From Nocardioides sp. (GTDB lineage: Bacteria; Actinomycetota; Actinomycetes; Propionibacteriales; Nocardioidaceae): a stretch of DNA of 5,484 bases. Below, piece after piece: positions 1 through 5,484 of the stretch. The stretch covers positions 1-5,484 of the forward strand of contig DOWL01000108.1 of NCBI GenBank assembly GCA_003519585.1, read 5' to 3'. How positions within the stretch are numbered: position 1 is the stretch's first letter; every line of letters starts with the position of its first letter. A program made the translations under genes and the position numbers. The notes beneath the pieces are model-generated. The model did no database searches, had not been told where the DNA came from, and saw only the letters and a program-made list of their open reading frames with translations.

Positions 1-442
1 ACACCATGCCGAGGGTGGAACCGATCCACACGCCCAGCCAGTCCGAGTCGGTGGCCAGGGTGATGGTGGCGAGCATCGTCTTGTCACCCAGTTCGGCCAG
101 GAAGAACGCCGTCCCGACCGCCAGCACCGACCAGCCCTGGCTGCGTCGGGCCCGGTCCGCCTCGTCGTCGGTGAGCGTGTCGCCGCGCAGCGTCCACGCA
201 CCGAAGCAGAGGAAGGCGACGCCGGCGACGATCGAGATCAGCCCCTGGTGATCGCCGAAGCTCTCCCCCACCGCCGCTCCGATCGCCACCGAGGCGAGGT
301 GGACGACGGCCGTGGCGACCGTGATGCCGATCAGGACGTCGCGTGCGCGGTAGCGGGTGGCGAAGGTCATCGCCATCAACTGGCTCTTGTCGCCGAGCTC
401 GGCCACGAAGATGACGGCCGTGCTGAGCAGGAACGCGTACAT
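1..442 (-). CDS. GDT1/TMEM165 (UPF0016) family cation transporter, C-terminus cut by the window edge
   Basis: This is an integral membrane protein of the GDT1/TMEM165 (UPF0016) family, whose members export Mn2+ and/or Ca2+ from the cytoplasm. Translation from the ATG at 442 starts MYAFLLSTAVIFVAELGDKS and stays open for 147 codons to the left edge. The family's two signature motifs are present: E-L-G-D-K-S at residues 15-20 and E-L-G-D-K-T at 117-122. In this family the acidic residues of these motifs form the cation path. Hydrophobic stretches lie at about 3-14, 36-56, 68-85, 104-117 and 135-147, with a charged loop at 86-103 (TDDEADRARR) between the two repeats. Family proteins are about 190 residues, so roughly 45 are missing beyond position 1. 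The start is supported by GGAGGAG seven bases upstream and by the ELGDKS motif at the expected depth. A yybP-ykoY-type riboswitch in the leader supports manganese as the physiological signal; the transported ion itself is inferred. Confidence 0.93.
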   Translation of the reverse strand, partial: MYAFLLSTAVIFVAELGDKSQLMAMTFATRYRARDVLIGITVATAVVHLASVAIGAAVGESFGDHQGLISIVAGVAFLCFGAWTLRGDTLTDDEADRARRSQGWSVLAVGTAFFLAELGDKTMLATITLATDSDWLGVWIGSTLGMV

Positions 443-447
443 CGATT

Positions 448-474
448 GTCTCCTCCGGCGCCAGCCGAGGAGAC
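448..474 (-). promoter_or_regulatory. Hairpin sequestering the Shine-Dalgarno sequence of the GDT1-family gene
   Basis: On the minus strand GTCTCCTC (474-467) pairs perfectly with GAGGAGAC (455-448). GGC (466-464) pairs with GCC (459-457) on a TGGC loop, with one bulged base at 456. The GGAGGAG ribosome binding site, seven bases before the ATG at 442, lies inside the 3' arm. The structure would block ribosome entry, which suggests translational control by the upstream riboswitch. No run of U follows, so it is not a classic intrinsic terminator. Confidence 0.6.
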
Positions 475-490
475 CGTTGCGAGGACGCTC

Positions 491-544
491 CCTTCGACCA
501 GGCGCGTCCGCTGTGATCCGACAGGGTCGCTTGCTGGTCGAAAG
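491..544 (-). promoter_or_regulatory. Riboswitch expression platform: stem competing with aptamer helix P1
   Basis: The 3' strand of P1 lies inside the segment CTTTCGACCAG (544-534, minus), which is complementary to CTGGTCGAAGG (501-491). Nine pairs are perfect, followed by one G-U and one C-G, with a 32-nt loop between. All six P1 bases (544-539) are used in this stem, so P1 and this stem cannot form together. That is the usual layout of a switching helix. Which state is ON cannot be read from the sequence alone. Known members of the family activate expression when Mn2+ is bound. Confidence 0.62.
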
Positions 545-654
545 TCTCGTCCGCCGTCCGGCCGCGAATCTGTCGCGAACTCGCCGGGCGACCCGTCGCA
601 CCGGACCCGGGGGTCAGCATGTCGACACGACGGTGAGGGGACTACTCCCTTTCG
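539..654 (-). ncRNA. yybP-ykoY-type Mn2+ riboswitch aptamer in the leader of the GDT1-family gene
   Basis: On the minus strand the leader begins CGAAAGGGAGTAG (654-642), matching the hallmark 5' loop of the yybP-ykoY family (AAAGGGGAGUAGC). It ends GACGAGACTTTCG (551-539), matching the hallmark 3' loop and helix strand (GCAAGACCUUU). The ends close a perfect P1 helix, CGAAAG (654-649) with CTTTCG (544-539). An internal helix is possible between CCGTC (633-629) and GACGG (558-554); other inner helices are ambiguous because the region is very GC-rich. This family binds Mn2+ where the two loops dock and usually turns on exporters such as GDT1/MneA or MntP. The gene downstream is such a protein. 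The family assignment rests on motif, position and context; no covariance search was run. Confidence 0.86.
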
Positions 655-660
655 CTTTCA

Positions 661-691
661 ACTATATCCGAGGCACCGCGCGCTGCGACAA
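661..691 (-). promoter_or_regulatory. Promoter of the riboswitch-GDT1 transcript
   Basis: TATAGT (666-661, minus) matches the TATAAT -10 consensus at five of six positions and is an AT-rich island in GC-rich DNA. TTGTCG (691-686) is a possible -35, although the 19-bp spacer is long. Transcription starting six or seven bases after the -10 would begin at about 654, which is the first base of riboswitch helix P1. This coincidence strengthens both calls. Confidence 0.6.
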
Positions 692-714
692 TCGGCGACG
701 CGCACGCTCGCCGA
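692..714. repeat. Inverted repeat TCGGCGA-N9-TCGCCGA in the divergent promoter region
   Basis: TCGGCGA (692-698) and TCGCCGA (708-714) are perfect 7-bp complementary arms around a 9-bp spacer. The repeat abuts the possible -35 of the riboswitch promoter and lies 34 bp upstream of the -10 candidate of the plus-strand gene. It could be a binding site for a dimeric regulator or a chance GC-rich palindrome. No known regulator motif was recognised. Confidence 0.35.
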
Positions 715-747
715 CACTCTCGACGGGTGCGGTCCCGGCCCGGCCAC

Positions 748-759
748 TAGCGTTCGCAC
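748..759 (+). promoter_or_regulatory. Candidate -10 box for a leaderless transcript of the YdeI-like gene
   Basis: TAGCGT (748-753) fits the actinobacterial TANNNT -10 pattern and ends six bases before the ATG at 760. Transcription would therefore begin at or next to the start codon. No Shine-Dalgarno-like purine run precedes this ATG, and the TAG inside the box is an in-frame stop that excludes an earlier start. No convincing -35 is seen. Confidence 0.45.
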
Positions 760-1158
760 ATGCCCACGAGACCCGGCGCTGACGGCGCCGAGATCCTTCC
801 GTTCGTCGATGCCGACGCCTTCGACACGTGGCTGGCCGAGCACCACGACCATCAGCCCGGGGTCTGGCTCAAGCTGGCCAAACGATCCTCGGGCATCGCC
901 TCGATGACCAGCGACGAGGCGGTCGAAGTCGGGCTGTGCTGGGGTTGGATCTCAGGTCAACGGCTCGGGCTCGACGAGACGTGGTACCTCCAGAAGTACG
1001 TCCCCCGGCGGCCACGCAGCAACTGGTCGGCGCTCAACGTCCGCAAGGTCGGTGAGCTCACGGCAGCGGGCCGGATGCGCGCCCCGGGCATGGCCGAGGT
1101 CGAGGCGGCGAATGCAGACGGGCGTTGGGCCGTGGCCAGCCAGGGTGGCGGTGCGTGA
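760..1158 (+). CDS. YdeI/OmpD-associated family protein, apparently truncated at the C-terminus
   Basis: The 132-residue product resembles the N-terminal two thirds of the YdeI/OmpD-associated family (COG4430-like). An early phenylalanine-rich helix (about 14-27, FVDADAFDTWLAEHH) is followed by GVWLKLAKRSSG (34-45). Next comes the conserved block EAVEVGLCWGWISGQRLGLD (53-72), then the RRPRSNWSALNVRKVGELTAAGRM segment (87-110) and EVEAANADGRW (115-125). Family proteins usually run to about 190 residues and end in a helical domain with a TAKR..TR..RI pattern. Here the stop comes directly after the DGRW block, and no remnant of that domain is visible in any frame before the next gene. The function of the family is poorly known; bacterial members have been linked to peptide or envelope-stress resistance. 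It may be a decayed gene or a genuinely short form. The start at 760 is forced by an in-frame TAG at 748. Confidence 0.78.
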   Translation: MPTRPGADGAEILPFVDADAFDTWLAEHHDHQPGVWLKLAKRSSGIASMTSDEAVEVGLCWGWISGQRLGLDETWYLQKYVPRRPRSNWSALNVRKVGELTAAGRMRAPGMAEVEAANADGRWAVASQGGGA

Positions 1159-1186
1159 TCAACCCCCGCGGCTCGCGCAAGGTTGA
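1159..1186. terminator. Possible transcript-end hairpin between convergent genes
   Basis: TCAACC (1159-1164) pairs with GGTTGA (1181-1186). Inside this stem CGCG (1167-1170) pairs with CGCG (1174-1177) around GCT, with a small 2/3-nt internal loop. It starts on the base after the YdeI-like stop codon and sits 37 bp from the stop of the convergent marR gene. There is no T-tract, so intrinsic termination is uncertain. The rest of this short gap shows nothing clear. Confidence 0.35.
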
Positions 1187-1223
1187 AGGGCCACCGCCAC
1201 CCAGTGCCCAGCCTCCGGACCGG

Positions 1224-1649
1224 CTAAGGCGCCTGGAGCTTCTCCAGGAGTCGGGCCAGTTCGGCCCGGTCGTCGGCGGTCAGCCGCTCGAACAGTCGCT
1301 CCGCCTCCGCCCCGCGGGCTCGGCGCACCTCCTCGGACAGCTCTCGACCCTGGTCGGTGAGCGTCACGAGCGTCGCCCGGCGGTCGGACGGGTCGGGCGA
1401 GCGGGTCGCCAACCCCTTGGCCTCGAGTGCATCCACCACCTCGGTGGCCGAGCGCGGCGCGATCCGCAGCCGATCGGCCAGCTCCTTGGCCCGCACTCCC
1501 CCGGCCTCACCGGTCAGCACCCGGATCGCCCGGACCTGCGACGGCGTGACGTCGTACGCCGCGAAGGCGGTCATCGCAGCGGCCCGCAGGCTGCGTGCGA
1601 CGGCGCCGAAGGCCTCGCCGAGGCTGTCGGGGCGCAGATCCTCGGACAT
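1224..1649 (-). CDS. MarR-family transcriptional regulator
   Basis: This 141-residue protein has the length and layout of a MarR dimeric winged-helix repressor, a family that usually responds to small aromatic or drug-like ligands. An N-terminal dimerisation helix (about 8-31) leads into TPSQVRAIRVL (35-45). The helix-turn-helix follows at about 53-80 (AKELADRL..APRSATEVVDALEAKGL). The wing (81-99) carries the family hallmark DPSDRR at 86-91 followed by LVTLTDQG. A long C-terminal helical region (100-140) completes the dimer interface. The gene is divergent from the ABC exporter at 1759, with a palindrome between them, so it most likely controls that exporter and itself. The ATG has no Shine-Dalgarno sequence but lies six bases after a TACTCT -10 candidate, consistent with a leaderless mRNA. 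The inducing ligand cannot be read from the sequence. Confidence 0.93.
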   Translation of the reverse strand: MSEDLRPDSLGEAFGAVARSLRAAAMTAFAAYDVTPSQVRAIRVLTGEAGGVRAKELADRLRIAPRSATEVVDALEAKGLATRSPDPSDRRATLVTLTDQGRELSEEVRRARGAEAERLFERLTADDRAELARLLEKLQAP

Positions 1650-1655
1650 GGGAAC

Positions 1656-1661
1656 AGAGTA
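1656..1661 (-). promoter_or_regulatory. Candidate -10 box of the marR gene (leaderless)
   Basis: TACTCT (1661-1656, minus) fits TANNNT and is followed by six bases, GTTCCC, then the ATG at 1649. No ribosome binding site is present, so initiation at the first base of the mRNA is likely. A 17-bp spacer would place the -35 at 1684-1679 (GAGGTT, a poor match), inside the palindrome at 1677-1697. Repressor bound there would block the promoter. Confidence 0.45.
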
Positions 1662-1676
1662 GCAAGGTTTGGTGTT

Positions 1677-1697
1677 GTAACCTCATGATGAGGCTAC
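1677..1697. promoter_or_regulatory. Candidate MarR operator, 21-bp imperfect palindrome
   Basis: The core arms CCTCAT (1681-1686) and ATGAGG (1688-1693) are perfect complements around a central G at 1687. After one mismatched pair (1680/1694) the match resumes with GTA (1677-1679) and TAC (1695-1697). Length and symmetry suit a dimeric winged-helix repressor. The site lies between the divergent marR and ABC exporter genes and would overlap the marR -35 region. TAACCT (1678-1683), a weak -10 candidate for the exporter on the plus strand, is also inside it. Confidence 0.62.
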
Positions 1698-1758
1698 CTC
1701 AGCATTTGCGAAACGCCTCCCACAGCGTCCACGTGACCCAGACGAAAGAAGGTCCACC

Positions 1759-3564
<1,806 letters not shown>

Positions 3565-3580
3565 CGACCCGTCCCGCGCA

Positions 3581-3606
3581 AACTCACCCGAAAGGGTTGT
3601 TTCTTC
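3581..3606 (+). terminator. Weak intrinsic terminator candidate after the ABC exporter
   Basis: ACCC (3586-3589) and GGGT (3594-3597) close a GAAA tetraloop and are followed by the T-rich TGTTTCTTC. AAC (3581-3583) and GTT (3599-3601) could extend the stem across an internal loop. It begins 17 bp after the exporter stop codon. The stem is short, and the region also overlaps the upstream half of the sigma-gene promoter, so this call is tentative. Confidence 0.35.
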
Positions 3607-3620
3607 ACGCATCGGGGTAC
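3595..3620 (+). promoter_or_regulatory. SigB/SigF-type promoter of the sigma-factor gene
   Basis: GGTT (3595-3598), a 16-bp spacer and GGGTAC (3615-3620) fit the actinobacterial SigB/SigF-class promoter pattern (GNNT-N14-16-GGGTAC/T as known in Streptomyces; GGTTT...GGGTA in mycobacteria). Transcription from it would give a leader of roughly 55 nt. Its place directly upstream of a sigma gene of the same class suggests positive autoregulation, which is common for this family. Confidence 0.6.
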
Positions 3621-3635
3621 CGCCGCACCTGACCT

Positions 3636-3653
3636 CGCCGGTCTCGTCCGGCG
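3636..3653 (+). other. Hairpin in the leader of the sigma-factor gene
   Basis: CGCCGG (3636-3641) and CCGGCG (3648-3653) form a perfect 6-bp stem around TCTCGT. It lies about 20 bases before the ribosome binding site AGG (3673-3675) and has no T-tract. It may stabilise the leader or be incidental in GC-rich DNA. Confidence 0.35.
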
Positions 3654-3682
3654 TGTCGATCCCCCACTCGTGAGGTCCTGTC

Positions 3683-4495
3683 ATGCCCACAGCCACGGCG
3701 AACCGGCCGTCCGCAGCCCCCGACGCGGACGTACGCGACGAACGCAGCGAGCTCACGCACGAGCTGCTCGAGGCCGCCCGAAACACCACCGACGCCCGCG
3801 AACGGGAGCGGCTGCTCGACGAGGTGATCCTCGCCAACCGCAGGGTGGCCGAGTCCGTCGCGAACCGCTACCGCGGTCGCGGAGTATCGATCGAGGACCT
3901 GCACCAGGCGGCCTACGAAGGCCTGGTCAAGGCGGTCCACAGGTTCGATGTCACCGTCCGGCCAGATCTGCTCACCTACGCCGTGCCCACGATCCGCGGC
4001 GAGGTGCAGCGGTGGTTCCGCGACCACAGCTGGATGGTCCGGCCACCGCGCCGGATCCAGGAGCTCCAGTGGCGGATCGGCCGGAGCACCGACCACCTGG
4101 CCCAAGACCTGGGCCGCGAGCCCACCCACGCGGAGATATCCGAGGACGCTGGGTGCACTCGCGCAGAGCTCGACGAGGCGCTCGGCGCCTACGGGTGCTT
4201 CAGTCCACCCTCGTTGGACCGGCCGGTGCGCACCGAGGGCGATGCGATTGCCGGGGAGGTGACACTCGGCGAGGTACTGCCGGGCGAGGACACCGGTTGT
4301 TCGGCCGCCGAGGCGCGCGCAATCCTCCAGCCAGTCCTGCGCCGGCTGCCCGAGCGCGACCGGCGCATCGTCTACCTGCGCTACTTCGAGAACCACAGCC
4401 AACGCGAGATCGGCGACGATCTCGGGGTGTCCCAGATGCAGGTCTCGCGGCTGCTAGACCGGATCATCCGCGACCTCCGCGAAGAGATCGCCTGA
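3683..4495 (+). CDS. RNA polymerase sigma factor, SigB/SigF/SigG family (group 3)
   Basis: This 270-residue alternative sigma factor directs RNA polymerase to stress or developmental promoters. Regions 2 to 4 are all present. Region 2 (about 45-115) contains the core-binding segment EDLHQAAYEGLVKAVHRFD and the -10-reading stretch TYAVPTIRGEVQRWFRDHSW (98-117), typical of this family. VRPPRRIQEL (119-128) leads into region 3 (about 129-195). Region 4 (about 212-268) carries the -35-reading helix-turn-helix SQREIGDDLGVSQMQVSRLL (239-258). Length matches the family (about 250-270). The ATG at 3683 has a modest TGAGG (3671-3675) seven bases upstream. Such factors are normally held by an RsbW/UsfX-type anti-sigma kinase, often encoded next door; none is adjacent here, so any partner must be elsewhere. 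The upstream GGTT-N16-GGGTAC suggests it transcribes its own gene. Its number or letter cannot be assigned from the sequence. Confidence 0.94.
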   Translation: MPTATANRPSAAPDADVRDERSELTHELLEAARNTTDARERERLLDEVILANRRVAESVANRYRGRGVSIEDLHQAAYEGLVKAVHRFDVTVRPDLLTYAVPTIRGEVQRWFRDHSWMVRPPRRIQELQWRIGRSTDHLAQDLGREPTHAEISEDAGCTRAELDEALGAYGCFSPPSLDRPVRTEGDAIAGEVTLGEVLPGEDTGCSAAEARAILQPVLRRLPERDRRIVYLRYFENHSQREIGDDLGVSQMQVSRLLDRIIRDLREEIA

Positions 4496-4510
4496 GCCGT
4501 CGTCGCTCAG
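4492..4510. terminator. Bidirectional hairpin spanning two convergent stop codons
   Basis: CTGAGC (4492-4497) and GCTCAG (4505-4510) are perfect complements around CGTCGTC. The TGA of the sigma gene (4493-4495) and the TGA of the minus-strand oxidoreductase (4509-4507) both sit in the stem. It is the only visible separator in an 11-bp convergent gap. There is no T-tract on either side, so it would be a U-less terminator or mRNA 3'-end stabiliser at best. Confidence 0.42.
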
Positions 4511-5373
4511 ATCTCGGACAGCCGCGGCACCACGCGCTCGCTCATGTCGGTGGCCCAGGCGACCGGGTCGTCACCGGGCGGCGTCATGGTGATCATCGAG
4601 ATCCCGAGGGTCGCGTAGGTCTCCATCACCGCGAGGAACGCGTCGGGATCCTGGGTCGGGTCACCCCGGAAGATCATCGTCTTCTCGAGGGCCTCGTAGT
4701 CGGTGCCGACCTGTTCGCAGTGCCCGCGCAGGACCTCGAGCTTGTGCCGGATCGCGTCGGGACTCTCCCCGAAGAGGTTGCAGGCATCGGCGTACTGCGC
4801 GACCAACCGCAACGTCTTCCGCTCGCCGCTGCCGCCGATCATGATCGGGGGCGGGGTCTGCAGCGGCGGCGGCACGTTGACCGGCTCGGCGAGCTGGTAG
4901 TGCGTTCCGGCGTACGGCGTCTGGTCGCCCGACCAGAGCTGCCGGACGATCTGCAGGGTCTCCTCGAGGCGCTCGAACCGCTCCTTCAACGGCGGGAAGG
5001 GCACGCCGAGCCCGAGGTGCTCGCGCTCGTACCACGCGGCACCGATGCCGAGCATCGCCCGCCCGCCCGAGAGCACGTCGAGGGTGGTGACCGTCTTCGC
5101 CAGCAGTCCGGGGTGCCGGTAGGTCACCCCGGTGACCAGCAGGCTCAGCCGCAGCCGCTCGGTCACCGCCGCGAGGTAGCCGAGCGTGGTGTAGCCCTCG
5201 AGCATCGGCTCCGACGGGCCGCCGAGCACCTCCATCTGGAACCAGTGGTCCATCACAGTGAACTGGGCGACCCCGCCCTGGTCGGCGATCCGCGCCGTCT
5301 CCGTGAGCCGCTCGGTCAGCTGGTGCTGCCAGTCGGGGTGGGTGAAGTTGGCGTAGTGGATGCCGAGCTGCAT
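4507..5373 (-). CDS. LLM-class (luciferase-like) F420-dependent oxidoreductase
   Basis: This 288-residue protein is a luciferase-like TIM-barrel oxidoreductase. Actinobacterial relatives use the deazaflavin F420 for hydride transfer; some family members use FMN instead. It opens with strand MQLGIHYANF and includes VMDHWFQM (40-47). The conserved block YRHPGLLAKTVTTLDVLSGG (85-104) continues as RAMLGIGAAW (105-114), followed by RFERLEETLQIVRQLW (132-147). The cofactor-phosphate segment PPIMIGGSGERKTLRLVAQY (175-194) runs into ADACNL. Length and order fit the TIGR03560-like F420-dependent group. The frame stays open to a GTG at 5433, but that 20-residue extension does not look like the family and would overlap the divergent gene at 5407. 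The ATG at 5373 is therefore preferred. It has no ribosome binding site and lies seven bases after TACCGT, suggesting a leaderless mRNA. The substrate is unknown. Confidence 0.92.
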   Translation of the reverse strand: MQLGIHYANFTHPDWQHQLTERLTETARIADQGGVAQFTVMDHWFQMEVLGGPSEPMLEGYTTLGYLAAVTERLRLSLLVTGVTYRHPGLLAKTVTTLDVLSGGRAMLGIGAAWYEREHLGLGVPFPPLKERFERLEETLQIVRQLWSGDQTPYAGTHYQLAEPVNVPPPLQTPPPIMIGGSGERKTLRLVAQYADACNLFGESPDAIRHKLEVLRGHCEQVGTDYEALEKTMIFRGDPTQDPDAFLAVMETYATLGISMITMTPPGDDPVAWATDMSERVVPRLSEI

Positions 5374-5381
5374 GGTGTCGA

Positions 5382-5399
5382 CGGTACCCACGGGTACCG
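5382..5399. promoter_or_regulatory. Perfect 18-bp inverted repeat forming a shared divergent promoter or operator
   Basis: CGGTACCC (5382-5389) and GGGTACCG (5392-5399) are perfect complements separated by AC. They occupy over half of the 33-bp gap between two divergent start codons (5373 minus, 5407 plus). Each arm puts a TACCG -10-like core six or seven bases before one ATG: TACCGT (5386-5381, minus) and TACCGA (5395-5400, plus). The arms also contain GGGTAC, the -10 pattern of SigB/SigF promoters. It may be a mirrored promoter, an operator, or both. Confidence 0.58.
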
Positions 5400-5406
5400 A
5401 GCGCTC

Positions 5407-5484
5407 ATGAGCGAGTCCCCTTCTCCCGAACACCTCCGACCGGCCGGCGTGGACGACACCACCATCGAGGCGCTCGGCAAGCTC
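5407..5484 (+). CDS. Conserved actinobacterial hypothetical protein, N-terminal 26 residues only
   Basis: The reading frame opens with ATG at 5407 and reads MSESPSPEHLRPAGVDDTTI then EALGKL up to the right edge, with no stop. The HLRP.GVDD.T.EALGKL pattern resembles the start of a small conserved hypothetical protein seen in many actinobacteria; this is recalled and not searched. The start has no Shine-Dalgarno sequence, but a TACCGA element ends six bases upstream, consistent with leaderless transcription divergent from the oxidoreductase. GC-rich third positions support real coding. Function and length cannot be judged from this fragment. Confidence 0.7.
   Translation, partial: MSESPSPEHLRPAGVDDTTIEALGKL

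Noticed and set aside
448..474. Reading the hairpin before the transporter gene as an intrinsic terminator
   Set aside because: No U-tract follows it, and its 3' arm is the Shine-Dalgarno sequence. Sequestration of translation initiation explains it better.
84..620. 178-codon minus-strand frame
   Set aside because: It overlaps the riboswitch and runs in a different frame from the GDT1-family protein, whose ELGDK motifs are clear. The translation is low-complexity Arg/Gly/Asp.
248..907. Long plus-strand frames (248-907 and 357-782) across the riboswitch region
   Set aside because: They are antisense to the transporter and leader, and run into the YdeI-like gene out of frame. They show no recognisable domain or sensible start.
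1125..1688. 187-codon plus-strand frame
   Set aside because: It is antisense to the MarR gene, whose DPSDRR wing and helix-turn-helix are unambiguous.
1730..1735. CACGTG palindrome upstream of the exporter
   Set aside because: A six-base palindrome is expected by chance in DNA this GC-rich, and it shows no extended symmetry.
3599..3620. GTTT (3599-3602) as the -35 of the sigma-gene promoter
   Set aside because: The spacer to GGGTAC is only 12 bp, too short for the SigB/SigF class in actinobacteria. GGTT at 3595-3598 gives 16 bp.
3605..4402. 265-codon minus-strand frame
   Set aside because: It is a shadow of the sigma-factor gene, with no family resemblance.
5374..5433. Upstream GTG start (5433) for the oxidoreductase
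   Set aside because: The extra 20 residues are not family-like, and the extension would cross the start of the divergent gene at 5407. The ATG at 5373 begins exactly at the first barrel strand.

Overview
The window is GC-rich DNA from an actinobacterium. The GC-biased third codon positions, TANNNT-type -10 boxes, genes lacking Shine-Dalgarno sequences, a predicted F420-dependent oxidoreductase and a SigB/SigF/SigG-type sigma factor point this way. It resembles Nocardioidaceae or a close relative, but that placement is by feel and not proven. The region looks like chromosomal housekeeping or accessory DNA. No mobile element, phage gene, tRNA, rRNA or CRISPR array is visible.

Left part (1-760). 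A GDT1/TMEM165 (UPF0016) family membrane cation transporter is encoded on the minus strand and runs off the left edge. Its roughly 210-nt leader carries a clear yybP-ykoY-type Mn2+ riboswitch (654-539). Two further hairpins could form the expression platform: one competes with aptamer helix P1 (544-491) and one buries the Shine-Dalgarno sequence (474-448). A -10 box places the transcription start at the first base of the aptamer. The expected logic is manganese sensing by the RNA and manganese or calcium export by the protein.

Middle part (760-3564). A short YdeI/OmpD-associated-family protein that lacks its usual C-terminal domain (760-1158, plus) is convergent with a MarR-family repressor (1649-1224, minus). 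The repressor is divergent from a complete half-size ABC exporter of the MsbA/multidrug type (1759-3564, plus). The 109-bp divergent region holds an imperfect 21-bp palindrome that is the obvious MarR operator candidate, so these two genes look like a self-contained efflux module.

Right part (3565-5484). A group-3 sigma factor of the SigB/SigF/SigG family (3683-4495, plus) has a matching promoter (GGTT-N16-GGGTAC) upstream, suggesting autoregulation. No anti-sigma gene lies next to it. It converges, 11 bp apart, on a luciferase-like F420-dependent oxidoreductase (5373-4507, minus). Both stop codons lie in one hairpin. The oxidoreductase is divergent from a conserved hypothetical gene starting at 5407 (plus) that runs off the right edge. 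Their 33-bp gap holds a perfect 18-bp inverted repeat, CGGTACCC-AC-GGGTACCG, whose arms repeat the 8-mer found at the sigma gene's own promoter. This hints that the sigma factor may also read this divergent promoter.

The most interesting signals are the riboswitch with its nested switching helices, the MarR operator, and the shared GGGTACCG element.
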